From Acidimicrobiales bacterium (GTDB lineage Bacteria; Actinomycetota; Acidimicrobiia; Acidimicrobiales; AC-9): a stretch of DNA of 56,050 nucleotides. Of the stretch, positions 26,892 through 37,009 are shown in pieces; within the stretch, counting starts at the first letter, position 1; the number at the start of each line of letters is the position of its first letter. Position numbers and translations under genes: made by a program. The notes beneath the pieces are model-generated. The model was given only the letters and a program-made list of their open reading frames with translations, did not search any database and had not been told where the DNA came from. The stretch is from assembly GCA_036491125.1 (NCBI GenBank), contig DASXCO010000070.1, forward strand, positions 1 through 56,050. Reading direction: 5' to 3'.

Positions 26892-28261
26892 AGCCGGTCG
26901 TGACGGTCGAGGAGATGAAGGCCGTCGACGCCGACGCCCAGCGGCGCGTGAGCCTGGAGACCCTCGTGGACCGGGCTGGTGGGGCGGTGGCCCGATCCGT
27001 GCTCCGCCGGCTGGGGGGCTCGTACGGGCGTCGAGTCGTAGTCGTGGCCGGCAAGGGCCACAACGGAGACGACGGCCGCGTCGCCGCCGACCGGCTCCGT
27101 CGGCGCGGCGTGGGGGTGCGAGTGGTCGACGCGGCAGCGGCCGGGGAGGAGCTCCCGCCCTGCGACATCGTCGTGGACGCCGCCTATGGGACGGGATTCC
27201 GGGGCGAGTACCGGGCGCCCGAGGTCGCGCCGGGCGGACTCGTGGTGGCCGTCGACATCCCCTCGGGGGTCAACGGCGACACCGGAGAGGCGGCTTCGGG
27301 CGCGGTGCGGGCCGATGCCACCGTGACCTTCGCCGCCCTCAAGCCCGGACTGCTGCTCGGCGAGGGTCCTGAGCGGTCCGGATCGGTCGAGGTCGTCGAT
27401 ATCGGCCTGGACGTCAGCCGGGCCCGCATGCACGTGGTCGACGACGCCGACGTCGGTGACCTCCTGCCCACGCGCCCGAGAGACAGCCACAAGTGGGAGA
27501 CGGCGATCTATGTCGCTGCCGGTTCACCCGGGATGATGGGGTCGGCGACCTTCTGCTCCCTGGCCGCCATGCGGTCGGGGGCGGGAATGGTCCAGCTCGG
27601 CGTCCCCGGCGCCGGCCCTCGGGACCTCCCGAGCAGCGAGGTGGTCGCCCACGGGCTGCCGCCCGAAGGTTGGGAAGCCGACGTCCTCGGCGTCGTCGGA
27701 CGCTGCCGGGCGCTCGTCCTCGGGCCGGGGCTGGGACGCTCCGAAGCAGCGGCGACAGCCGTGCGCCGTCTGGTCGCCGAGTGCCCCGTTCCCGTGCTCG
27801 TCGATGCCGACGGGCTCAACGTGCTCGGCCGGGCGGAGGAGGTCGCCAAGCTCGTAGCGGGCCGCTCGACCCCCATCGTGCTGACGCCTCACGCCGGCGA
27901 GTACGCCCGCCTGGCCGGCGCTGCCCCTGCGCCCGACCGGATCGGAGCCGCCCGCGACCTGGCCCGGCGGACCGGTGCGGTGGTGCTGCTGAAGGGCTCG
28001 ACGACCATCGTGGCCGCGCCGGATGGCGGATCGCTCGTCTCGACATCGGGCTCGCAACGTCTGGCCACGGCCGGGACCGGCGACGTCCTCTCCGGCGTCA
28101 TCGGGGCCTTCCTGGCTCGGGGTCTGGATGCCGTCGAGGCGGCGGCGTTCGGGGCCCACGCCCATGGTCGGGCAGCGGGGCTAGGCCTCTCCGAGGGCCT
28201 GCTGGCGGGGGACCTCGTCGAGCTCGTGCCCCGCTGGCTGTCGGGAGTGATGGCCCGGTGA
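26888..28261 (+). CDS. nnr: Bifunctional NAD(P)HX epimerase/dehydratase
   Basis: This 457-residue protein repairs hydrated NAD(P)H. The epimerase (YjeF_N) fills about residues 1-200, with GKGHNGDDGRVAA, VDAAYGTGFRG and AVDIPSGVNGDTGE. The ADP/ATP-dependent dehydratase (YjeF_C) follows, with TPHAGEYARL, LKGSTTIVAAP and TAGTGDVLSGVIGA. The first loop is a variant of the usual GNNGGDG. ATG 26888 overlaps the acpS stop. The downstream hydrolase overlaps by GTGA. Confidence 0.95.
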   Translation: MKPVVTVEEMKAVDADAQRRVSLETLVDRAGGAVARSVLRRLGGSYGRRVVVVAGKGHNGDDGRVAADRLRRRGVGVRVVDAAAAGEELPPCDIVVDAAYGTGFRGEYRAPEVAPGGLVVAVDIPSGVNGDTGEAASGAVRADATVTFAALKPGLLLGEGPERSGSVEVVDIGLDVSRARMHVVDDADVGDLLPTRPRDSHKWETAIYVAAGSPGMMGSATFCSLAAMRSGAGMVQLGVPGAGPRDLPSSEVVAHGLPPEGWEADVLGVVGRCRALVLGPGLGRSEAAATAVRRLVAECPVPVLVDADGLNVLGRAEEVAKLVAGRSTPIVLTPHAGEYARLAGAAPAPDRIGAARDLARRTGAVVLLKGSTTIVAAPDGGSLVSTSGSQRLATAGTGDVLSGVIGAFLARGLDAVEAAAFGAHAHGRAAGLGLSEGLLAGDLVELVPRWLSGVMAR

Positions 28262-29253
28262 GGGCGCGCTGGGTGGCCCTCGGCCTGGGCGCCGCGGCCG
28301 GGTCCGCGGCCCTCGTCGAGCGCCAGATCATCCGGCGGGCGCGGGCGGGGGTCGTGCCCGTCGGCGAAGCCGATTTCGTCCCCCCGGTCGCCGAGCGGAC
28401 GATCGAGACTGACGACGGTGCCGAGATCCACGTCCTCGAGCGGGGAGAGGGCCCGCCGATCGTGTTGCTGCACGGGATCACGCTTGCGGCCCGTATCTGG
28501 GGCTACCAGCTGCACGACCTCTCGGCGACACACCGGGTCGTCGCCATCGACCAGCGCGGCCACGGTCGGTCCCGTGCTGGCCGGGAGCCCGCCGACCTCA
28601 CTCGTCTCGGGACCGACCTCCTCACCGTCCTCGAAGCTCTGGACCTCCGGCACGCGGTCCTCGTCGGCCATTCGATGGGAGGCATGGTCGTGCTCCGCCT
28701 GTTGGCGGACCGGCCCGAGACGCTGTCCGAACGGGTGGCCGGAGTCGGTCTGGTGGCCACGTCGGGAGGTCCGCTCGCCCGCCTGCCCTACTGGGAGCTG
28801 CTGGCCCGCACGCTGGCGCGCCTCGTCGGCCTGCGGCTGCACAGGATGAACGGGGTCGGGCGGGGGCTGCTCCCTCCCGGCGACCTGTCCTACCTGATTG
28901 CCCGAGTCGCCTTCGGAGCCGCTCCACGCCCGGACCACGTGGAGCTGACCAGGGCCATCATCGACGACACCTCGGTGGCCGTGGTGGCCGAGCTCCTGGG
29001 CGATGTCATGACAGTCGACCTGTGCCGCAACCTCGGGGCGGTGGATCAGCAGGCGCAGGTGGTCGTCGGCTCGAGGGACACCTTGACGCCGCCCTGGCAC
29101 GCCCGCCGGCTGGCCGCCGCGCTTCCCCGGGGGGAGCTGCTCACCCTCGATGGCTGCGGGCACATGGTCATGCTCGAGCGTCGGGAGGAGCTCGGCGGCG
29201 TTATCGAGCGCTTCGCCAGCCGGTGCCGCCAGGTCCTCGAGGCGTCCGCCTGA
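28258..29253 (+). CDS. Alpha/beta hydrolase, probably membrane-anchored
   Basis: This 331-residue alpha/beta hydrolase has the oxyanion segment VLLHGITLAARIW, the nucleophile elbow GHSMGGM (Ser139) and the terminal GCGHMVMLE histidine. The first about 22 residues (RARWVALGLGAAAGSAALVE) look like a hydrophobic signal anchor. A hydrolase is often found in this spot, between the alr/nnr and tsaE genes of actinobacteria. The substrate is unknown. GTG 28258 overlaps the nnr stop. Confidence 0.85.
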   Translation: MRARWVALGLGAAAGSAALVERQIIRRARAGVVPVGEADFVPPVAERTIETDDGAEIHVLERGEGPPIVLLHGITLAARIWGYQLHDLSATHRVVAIDQRGHGRSRAGREPADLTRLGTDLLTVLEALDLRHAVLVGHSMGGMVVLRLLADRPETLSERVAGVGLVATSGGPLARLPYWELLARTLARLVGLRLHRMNGVGRGLLPPGDLSYLIARVAFGAAPRPDHVELTRAIIDDTSVAVVAELLGDVMTVDLCRNLGAVDQQAQVVVGSRDTLTPPWHARRLAAALPRGELLTLDGCGHMVMLERREELGGVIERFASRCRQVLEASA

Positions 29254-29272
29254 TGGCGGACCGTGAACGGCC

Positions 29273-29299
29273 GGCGGCGGGGCTGGGGTCCCCGCCGCC
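29273..29299 (+). terminator. Strong GC hairpin after the glmS operon
   Basis: GGCGGCGGGG-CTGGGGT-CCCCGCCGCC is a 10-bp perfect stem starting 20 nt after the hydrolase stop. A second stem CGGGGG-TGGG-CCCCCG follows at 29325-29340. There is no T-run, as is common in GC-rich actinobacteria. Confidence 0.6.
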
Positions 29300-29371
29300 C
29301 TGTGTCGATCAGAACAGAGGAGGTCGGGGGTGGGCCCCCGCCCGGGGCGGCGATGCCGCCAGGAGCAGAGC

Positions 29372-30265
29372 TTGATCACCGAGCTGCCCGGCGTGCGGGT
29401 CGGGCACTGGACCAACGACGCGGCCCGGACCGGTTGCACCGTGGTCCTCCTTCCCGCCGGGACCGTGGCCTCGGGGGAGGTCCGAGGCGGTGCGCCGGGA
29501 ACGAGGGAGTGGGAGTTGCTGGCTCCGGAGCGGCTGGTCCAGCACGTCGATGCCGTGGTGCTGAGCGGCGGCTCGGCCTTCGGGTTGGCCGCGTGCGATG
29601 GTGTGGCCAGGTGGTGCGAGGAGCGGGGCAGAGGCCTGGCGACCCCGGCCGGGCCCGTGCCCATCGTGGTCGGCGCCGTCCTGTTCGATCTCGGCGTGGG
29701 CGACCCGTCGGTCCGACCGGGTGCCGACGCCGGCTACGCCGCTGCCGAGGCCGCGACCGGGGGTGTGGTGGCGACCGGAACCGTCGGAGCGGGCACGGGG
29801 GCGACGGTCAGCACGTGGCGCGGGCGGGACGCCGCCGTACCGGCGGGGATCGGCACCGCCACCGAGCGCCGGGAGCGCCTGGTCGTGTCGGCACTCATGG
29901 CCGTGAATGCCTTCGGTGATGTCGTCCCCTCCCCCGGCTCAGCTGCCGAGGAGCGGCTCGACCCCGGACCGGAGGCCTTCCCGCCAACCTCCGGAGGGTC
30001 GTTCTCGGTCCTCGGGAACACCGCCATCGGCATCGTCGTGACCAACGCCGCCCTGAGCAAGACCGGCTGTTTGCTGGTGGCCCAGTCGGCGCACGACGGC
30101 CTGGCCCGTGGCATCGAGCCCGCCCACACCACGGTCGACGGCGATGCCATCGTGGCCGCCGCCCTGGGCGAGGTGGAGGCCCATGTCGACGAGGTGCGGC
30201 TGCTGGCGGCGCGGGCCGTGGTCCAGGCCGTGCGCTCGACGGGTCAGCCCCTCGCTCCTGGGTAG
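29372..30265 (+). CDS. P1-family (DmpA/S58) peptidase
   Basis: This 297-residue protein belongs to the P1 family of self-processing N-terminal-nucleophile aminopeptidases. Conserved parts are PGVRVGHWTND, GAPGTREWELL, VVLSGGSAFGLAACDGV and the C-terminal VVTNAALSKTGC then AHDGLARGIEPAHTTVDGD. TTG 29372 is chosen because AGGAG lies 6 nt upstream and the family N-terminus begins there; GTG 29330 would add 14 odd residues. The substrate is unknown. Confidence 0.85.
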   Translation: MITELPGVRVGHWTNDAARTGCTVVLLPAGTVASGEVRGGAPGTREWELLAPERLVQHVDAVVLSGGSAFGLAACDGVARWCEERGRGLATPAGPVPIVVGAVLFDLGVGDPSVRPGADAGYAAAEAATGGVVATGTVGAGTGATVSTWRGRDAAVPAGIGTATERRERLVVSALMAVNAFGDVVPSPGSAAEERLDPGPEAFPPTSGGSFSVLGNTAIGIVVTNAALSKTGCLLVAQSAHDGLARGIEPAHTTVDGDAIVAAALGEVEAHVDEVRLLAARAVVQAVRSTGQPLAPG

Positions 30266-30322
30266 GTGGGCCGGCGCGGTGGATGAGTCGGAGTCGCCAG
30301 CGCTTTTGCCGACCCCTGCGAT

Positions 30323-30328
30323 TACCAT
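30323..30328 (+). promoter_or_regulatory. -10 box of the udg-tsaE-tsaB unit, leaderless-type
   Basis: TACCAT ends 6 nt before GTG 30335, with no ribosome site between. This is the TANNNT-N6-RTG geometry of leaderless actinobacterial promoters. Confidence 0.5.
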
Positions 30329-30334
30329 GATGGC

Positions 30335-30898
30335 GTGGCGACGCTCGTCGAGCTCGAGCGGGAAGCACACGTCTGCGTCCGCTGCCCGCTGTCAGCAGGA
30401 CGCACGAACGTGGTGTTCGGCGTCGGGGATCCCAACGCCTCGCTCATGCTCGTCGGAGAGGGGCCAGGCCGGGACGAGGACCTCGCCGGCGAGCCGTTCG
30501 TGGGTCGATCGGGCCAGCTCCTCGACCGGCTTCTGCGCCAGGAGGTCGGGCTCGAGCGCCGTCAGGTCTACATCGCCAACGTCGTGAAGTGTCGACCGCC
30601 GGGGAACCGCGACCCGCGGCCGGAGGAGATCGCTTCGTGTCGTCCCTACCTCGAGGCCCAGCTCGACATGGTGGCCCCCACCGTCGTGGTGACCCTCGGC
30701 AACTTCGCCACCCGGTTGCTGCTCGACACGACCGAGGGGATCCGGCGGTTACGGGGACGGACCTATCCCTTCCGCTCCGGGAGCCTCGTGCCCACCTACC
30801 ACCCGGCCGCCGCCCTGCGGGGCGGGGGAGGAGAGGTCCTCGCCGAGATGCGGGCGGACCTCGTGCGGGCCAAGCAGGAGCTCGGAGCGCGACCGTGA
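30335..30898 (+). CDS. Family 4 uracil-DNA glycosylase (Fe-S)
   Basis: This 187-residue enzyme excises uracil from DNA. Family 4 signatures are visible: [20 protein letters not shown] (motif 1), [13 protein letters not shown] and the C-terminal TYHPAAAL. Cys14, Cys17, Cys86 and Cys102 have the spacing expected for the [4Fe-4S] cluster. GTG 30335 has no Shine-Dalgarno but a TACCAT box 6 nt upstream, so the mRNA may be leaderless. It overlaps tsaE by GTGA. Confidence 0.92.
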   Translation: MATLVELEREAHVCVRCPLSAGRTNVVFGVGDPNASLMLVGEGPGRDEDLAGEPFVGRSGQLLDRLLRQEVGLERRQVYIANVVKCRPPGNRDPRPEEIASCRPYLEAQLDMVAPTVVVTLGNFATRLLLDTTEGIRRLRGRTYPFRSGSLVPTYHPAAALRGGGGEVLAEMRADLVRAKQELGARP

Positions 30899-31416
30899 TC
30901 GTCGCCGCCACCAAGTCACCCGACGACACGAGGGAGCTCGCCGCGGCGTTGGCCGGTGTCGTGCAGCCGGGCGACGTCCTCCTGCTGGCGGGCGAGCTCG
31001 GCAGCGGCAAGACCGTCTTCGCCCAGGGCTTCGGGCGGGGCCTCGGGGTCGAGGAGCAGGTGACCAGCCCGACCTTCACCCTGCTGCGCACCTACGAGGG
31101 CCGGATCACGCTCGTCCACGCCGACGTCTACCGCCTCGACCACCTCCAGGAGGTCGTCGACCTGGCCCTGCCGGAGCTGCTCGACGAGGGCGGGGTGGCC
31201 CTGATCGAGTGGGGTGACGTGGCCGCCGCGGCCTTGGCGCCCGACTTCTTGGAGGTGTGCCTGGAGCTCGGTGCTGACGACGACGACCGCGTGCTCACGC
31301 TGCAGGCGGTCGGGGGACGGTGGTCTGGACGGCTGCGCCTGCTGGCCGTCGTGCTCGACCGGTGGCTGGTCGACCCGGGTCCGGCCGCCGGCGCCGTGCC
31401 GGAGGGGCTGCGGTGA
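30895..31416 (+). CDS. tsaE: tRNA t6A biosynthesis ATPase TsaE
   Basis: This 173-residue ATPase assists TsaB-TsaD in making threonylcarbamoyladenosine at tRNA position 37. The Walker A loop is GELGSGKT (about residues 33-40), followed by VTSPTFTLLRTYEG, HADVYRLD and LIEWGD. GTG 30895 overlaps the preceding stop and its own stop overlaps tsaB (GTGA). The two partners are the next genes. Confidence 0.95.
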   Translation: MIVAATKSPDDTRELAAALAGVVQPGDVLLLAGELGSGKTVFAQGFGRGLGVEEQVTSPTFTLLRTYEGRITLVHADVYRLDHLQEVVDLALPELLDEGGVALIEWGDVAAAALAPDFLEVCLELGADDDDRVLTLQAVGGRWSGRLRLLAVVLDRWLVDPGPAAGAVPEGLR

Positions 31417-32201
31417 TCATCCTCGGCATCGAGACCGCCACCCAGCAGGTGGGCGTGGCCCTGGGCGGACAGGAGGGCGTGATCGCGTCGTTCGGCGTGG
31501 CGCGCGGGCGTCGCCACGCCGAGACCCTCGCTCCTGCCATCGAGTTCGTGTGCCGCCAGGCCCAGGTGGAGCTGCAAGAGGTCGGCATCGTGGCCGTCGA
31601 CATCGGCCCCGGGCTCTTCACCGGCCTGCGGGTGGGCGTGGCGGCGGCGAAGGCGACCGCTCAGGCTCTCAGGCTGCCGATGATCGGGCTGTCCAGCCTC
31701 GATCTGCTGGCCTTCCCGGTGCGGCACACGCGTCGGCTCATCGCCGCCGTCATCGACGCCCGCCGGGGCGAGGTCTACAGCGCCCTCTACCGCCAGGTCC
31801 AGGGGGGCGTCCAGCGGCTGTCCGACTACCGGCTCCAGCCGCCCGCCGATCTGGCCTGCGAGCTGGAGGCCAGCGGCGACGAGTGCATCGTGGTGGGGGA
31901 CGGGGCCGTCCGCTACGGGGACCTACTGGCCGCCGACAGCCGCATCGAGCTGGGTGGGCTCGGGTACGCCTATCCACAGGCCTCGGCGCTGGTGGAGCTG
32001 TCCCATCCCCGGGCCATCCGCGAGGAGTTCGTCCAGCCCCGCGACCTGCGGGTCCTCTACCTGCGCAAGTCGGACGCCGAGATCAGCTGGGACGAGCGCC
32101 GTGCCGCGGGAGCGCCGGGAACGACCTGGGCGGGCGACGGTGGACCGGCGCCCTCGACCGGCTCGGCCGGCGACGGCACCCGGGTCCAGGGGCGGAGTTG
32201 A
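31413..32201 (+). CDS. tsaB: tRNA t6A biosynthesis protein TsaB
   Basis: This 262-residue ASKHA-fold protein is the scaffold partner of TsaD. It starts IILGIETATQQVGVAL and contains VDIGPGLFTGLRVGVAAAKA and IDARRGEVYSALYR. The last about 30 residues are Gly/Ala/Thr-rich and not conserved. GTG 31413 overlaps tsaE. Confidence 0.94.
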   Translation: MIILGIETATQQVGVALGGQEGVIASFGVARGRRHAETLAPAIEFVCRQAQVELQEVGIVAVDIGPGLFTGLRVGVAAAKATAQALRLPMIGLSSLDLLAFPVRHTRRLIAAVIDARRGEVYSALYRQVQGGVQRLSDYRLQPPADLACELEASGDECIVVGDGAVRYGDLLAADSRIELGGLGYAYPQASALVELSHPRAIREEFVQPRDLRVLYLRKSDAEISWDERRAAGAPGTTWAGDGGPAPSTGSAGDGTRVQGRS

Positions 32202-32203
32202 CC

Positions 32204-32797
32204 GTGGCTGCTGCTCGAGTTCCCGAGGACGACGCCGGGCGCCCGCTCGCCCCGCCCCGGCACGGCGCGGCACCCGAGGTGCAGATCCTGGCCATGCGAC
32301 GCCGCCACCTCCGCTCGGTGCTGCGCATCGAGGCCCAGGTCTACCCCCGACCGTGGTCGCTGAGCCTGTTCATGAGCGAGCTCGCCCTGCGCTCGACACG
32401 GGCCTACCACGTCGCCCGGGCCCAGGGGGCCATCGTCGGCTACTCGGGCCTGATGTTCAGCGGGGCCGACGCCCACGTGACCACGATCGCCGTCGACCCC
32501 GCGTGGCAGCGCCACAAGGTCGGCACCCGGCTTCTGCTCAACATGGCCTGGCTCGCCCGACGTCGAGGGTGCCGCAACCTCACCCTCGAGGTGCGGGTCG
32601 CCAATCGCGTCGCCCAGGCGCTCTACTACCGGTTCGGGTTCCAGCCCGCCGGAATCCGCAAGAACTACTACGCCGAGACCAACGAGGACGCCCTGGTCAT
32701 GTGGGTCGACGACATCGACACCGACGACTACGCGCGTCGCCTCGACGCCCTGGAGGAGGGGCTCGGCCCGACGGTGGTGGGCGAGGAGCGCTGGTGA
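32204..32797 (+). CDS. rimI: Ribosomal-protein-alanine N-acetyltransferase (RimI-type GNAT)
   Basis: This 197-residue GNAT protein contains AIVGYSGLMFSGADAHVTTI, the acetyl-CoA loop VDPAWQRHKVGTRLL, LEVRVANRVAQALYYRFGF and a NYYAETNEDALVM ending typical of RimI linked to tsaB/tsaD. The N-terminal 25 residues are non-conserved. GTG 32204 has GGAG 6 nt upstream; TTG 32198, overlapping the tsaB stop, is the alternative. It is predicted to acetylate S18; other substrates are possible. Confidence 0.9.
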   Translation: MAAARVPEDDAGRPLAPPRHGAAPEVQILAMRRRHLRSVLRIEAQVYPRPWSLSLFMSELALRSTRAYHVARAQGAIVGYSGLMFSGADAHVTTIAVDPAWQRHKVGTRLLLNMAWLARRRGCRNLTLEVRVANRVAQALYYRFGFQPAGIRKNYYAETNEDALVMWVDDIDTDDYARRLDALEEGLGPTVVGEERW

Positions 32798-32801
32798 GCC
32801 G

Positions 32802-33839
32802 ATGAGCTCTCCGGCCCGCATCCTGGGCATCGAGACCTCCTGCGACGAGACGGCGGCGGCGGTGGTCGCCGAGGGCAGCCAGGTGCTCTCATCGGTGGTG
32901 AGCAGCCAGATCGACATCCACGCCCGCTACGGCGGTGTCGTGCCCGAGATCGCGGGGCGGGCGCACGTCGACCTCCTCACGCCGGTCATCGCCGAGGCGC
33001 TCGTGGAGGCGGGGCTCGACGCCCGGGGCGTCGAGGACGGCGCCGGCGCTCTCGGGGTGGCCGCGGTGGCAGCGACCGTCGGTCCCGGCCTGGTCGGGTC
33101 CCTCCTGGTCGGGGTGAGCACCGCCAAGGCCTTGGCGCTGGTGTGGGACGTGCCCTTCGTCGCCGTGAACCACCTGGAGGCGCACCTGTACGCGGCCTTC
33201 CTCGAGGAGCCGGATCTCGAGCTGCCGCTGGTCGTCCTCCTGGCCTCCGGCGGCCACACGCTGCTCGTGGCGATGGAGGACCACGGGCGCTATCGGCTGC
33301 TGGGACAGACCATCGACGACGCCGCCGGAGAAGCGTTCGACAAGGTGGCCCGCTTCCTCGGCCTCGGCTACCCGGGCGGTCCCGTCATCGACAGCGAGGC
33401 CGCCCGGGGACGGGCCGACGCCGTCGCGTTCCCCCGGGCACTGGCCGGCGAGAGCCTCGACTTCTCGTTCAGCGGGCTCAAGACGGCGGTGATCACCCAC
33501 GTGCGCAAGCACCCCGAGGTGGCGGTCCCCGACGTGGCCGCTTCGTTCCAGGAAGCCGTGGTGGACGTCTTGGTCGCCAAGGCTCGGCGGGCGGCGGCGG
33601 CCGTAGGCGCCCGGGGTCTGTGCCTCGCCGGCGGGGTGGCCGCCAACTCGGTCCTGCGGGAGCGGATCCTCGACGCGTGCATCGCCGACGGCCTCCGCGC
33701 CTTCGTCCCCAGCCGCGCCATGTGCACCGACAACGCGGCCATGGTCGCCGCCGCCGGGTGGTGGCGGCTGCGCAGCGACGGTCCCAGCTCCCTCGAGACG
33801 GGGGCCGACCCCGGGCTGCGCCTCGCCGGCGCCAGGTGA
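32802..33839 (+). CDS. tsaD: tRNA N6-threonylcarbamoyltransferase TsaD
   Basis: This 345-residue catalytic subunit transfers the threonylcarbamoyl group to A37. It starts ILGIETSCDETAAAVV and holds the metal-binding histidines in NHLEAH (H124, H128), LLASGGHTLL, GEAFDKVARFLGLGYPGGP and FSFSGLKTAV. It closes the tsaE-tsaB-rimI-tsaD set, 4 bp after rimI. Confidence 0.97.
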   Translation: MSSPARILGIETSCDETAAAVVAEGSQVLSSVVSSQIDIHARYGGVVPEIAGRAHVDLLTPVIAEALVEAGLDARGVEDGAGALGVAAVAATVGPGLVGSLLVGVSTAKALALVWDVPFVAVNHLEAHLYAAFLEEPDLELPLVVLLASGGHTLLVAMEDHGRYRLLGQTIDDAAGEAFDKVARFLGLGYPGGPVIDSEAARGRADAVAFPRALAGESLDFSFSGLKTAVITHVRKHPEVAVPDVAASFQEAVVDVLVAKARRAAAAVGARGLCLAGGVAANSVLRERILDACIADGLRAFVPSRAMCTDNAAMVAAAGWWRLRSDGPSSLETGADPGLRLAGAR

Positions 33840-33841
33840 GG

Positions 33842-33870
33842 TTGCCAGCGGCCGCGCCTCTCGCTAGGGT
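33842..33870 (+). promoter_or_regulatory. groESL promoter
   Basis: TTGCCA (33842-33847), exactly 17 nt, then TAGGGT (33865-33870). The transcript would begin inside the CIRCE element that follows, the normal arrangement for HrcA repression. Confidence 0.65.
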
Positions 33871-33896
33871 TAGCACTCGACATCTGAGAGTGCTAA
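33870..33896 (+). promoter_or_regulatory. CIRCE element (HrcA operator)
   Basis: TTAGCACTC-N9-GAGTGCTAA, a perfect match to the CIRCE consensus, lies 45 bp before groES. HrcA binding here would repress groESL until heat shock. The hrcA gene is not in the window. Confidence 0.95.
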
Positions 33897-33941
33897 GCGC
33901 CAAGAGAAGGCGAAGAGAAAGCCAAAGGGAGGCCTGCGGAG

Positions 33942-35914
<1,973 letters not shown>

Positions 35915-35936
35915 CGGTCGCGGTACCGATGGAGAC

Positions 35937-35967
35937 AGCCGGCCGGGCCCACGAGGCCCGGCCGGCT
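35937..35967 (+). terminator. Terminator hairpin of groESL
   Basis: AGCCGGCCGGGCC-CACGA-GGCCCGGCCGGCT forms a 13-bp perfect stem with a 5-nt loop, 22 nt after the groEL stop. No T-run follows. Confidence 0.75.
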
Positions 35968-36015
35968 GCCGTTCCGGGGCCAATCGGGCGCGGCCCACCA
36001 CTAGATTCTGCGGAC

Positions 36016-36177
36016 ATGGACCCCCGGCCGCCCCCCGACCCCGCCAAGCTGCTGGCCTTCTGGATGGAATGGGAGCGGGCCGAGACGCCTCCAGGGCGGG
36101 TCATGAGCAACCTCAAGACCGGCGGGCTGCGCGAGCTCCTGGAGACCCTGGTCGAGGATCACCCGGTGGCGAGCTAG
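36016..36177 (+). CDS. Small protein of unknown function (53 aa)
   Basis: This is a 53-residue ORF beginning MDPRPPPDPAKLLAFWMEWE, followed by a Glu/Leu-rich helix (TGGLRELLETLVEDH). Composition is protein-like, with two Trp and no repeats. A TAGATT box (36002-36007) ends 8 nt before the ATG, a leaderless-type promoter. It is 6 bp upstream of the NUDIX gene and probably co-transcribed. I do not recognise a family. Confidence 0.65.
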   Translation: MDPRPPPDPAKLLAFWMEWERAETPPGRVMSNLKTGGLRELLETLVEDHPVAS

Positions 36178-36183
36178 CCGAGG

Positions 36184-36864
36184 GTGGGATCGGGCGAGCA
36201 GCTCATCCCGCGTCCCGCGGGAGCCCGTCCGGGCGCGCCGGCGCCGTGGGCGGAGGCGCGGCTCGACGCCAGGCGGGGTCTCACCATGGAGCGGGTGCGG
36301 GCGGCACTCCGCCTCGAAGACCCCACGACGGCCGAGACGGTGGCGAGGCTGGAGGCGGACCCGAGAGGCGATGCCGGCGTGCTCGTCCCACTCTTCGAGG
36401 AGGCCGGGGAGACCAGGGTCATCCTGACGAGGCGGGGCGCCCACCTCCGCTCGCACACCGGCCAGGTCGCCTTCCCGGGGGGGCGGCTGGAGCAGGGAGA
36501 GGATGCGGTCGCGGGCGCCCTGCGTGAGGCCCACGAGGAGGTCGGCCTCGATCCGGGCGACGTGGAGGTGCTGGGGCAGCTGGCGCCGCTGGCGACGGTG
36601 TCGAGCGGATCGAGGATCACGCCCTTCGTCGGGGCGCTGGCGCGGCGTCCGCGCCTCTCACCCAACCCCGCCGAGGTGGCCCGCATCTTCGACGTCAGCC
36701 TGGCCGAGCTCGCCACCGACGAGGTGTACCGCGAGGAGCGCTGGGACCTCCCGGGCCAGGACGACCGACCGATGCACTTCTTCGAGCTCGAGGACGAGAC
36801 GGTCTGGGGCGCGACGGCCCGCATCCTCACCGAGCTCCTGGAGCTGGTCGTCGGCGCGGCCTGA
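36184..36864 (+). CDS. NUDIX hydrolase, CoA pyrophosphatase type
   Basis: This 226-residue protein carries the NUDIX box GGRLEQGEDAVAGALREAHE-EVGL (G-x5-E-x7-RE-x2-EE). Directly before it is the CoA-specific LRSHTGQVAFPGG signature of NudL-type enzymes, which cleave CoA to 4'-phosphopantetheine and 3',5'-ADP. The first about 50 residues are not conserved. The GTG start is uncertain; ATG in TMERVRAAL is a later alternative. Confidence 0.85.
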   Translation: MGSGEQLIPRPAGARPGAPAPWAEARLDARRGLTMERVRAALRLEDPTTAETVARLEADPRGDAGVLVPLFEEAGETRVILTRRGAHLRSHTGQVAFPGGRLEQGEDAVAGALREAHEEVGLDPGDVEVLGQLAPLATVSSGSRITPFVGALARRPRLSPNPAEVARIFDVSLAELATDEVYREERWDLPGQDDRPMHFFELEDETVWGATARILTELLELVVGAA

Positions 36865-36893
36865 GGTGGGCGTCCGGGCCTTGTCCGCGTGTT

Positions 36894-36904
36894 CCAAATT
36901 TTGG
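36894..36904. promoter_or_regulatory. AT-rich palindrome upstream of guaB3
   Basis: CCAAA-T-TTTGG stands out in very GC-rich sequence, 105 bp before guaB3. TAGCCT at 36972-36977 is a plausible -10 between it and the gene. A regulator cannot be named. Confidence 0.3.
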
Positions 36905-37009
36905 TCGAGATTGATCCCGCGCGCCGGGCCCGATCGCCCGCGAGAGCCGCCTGATCGCCACGGCGTCGCTGTAGCCTTGACGTTTCCCCCCAAGTGTTGA
37001 GGAGCGTAG

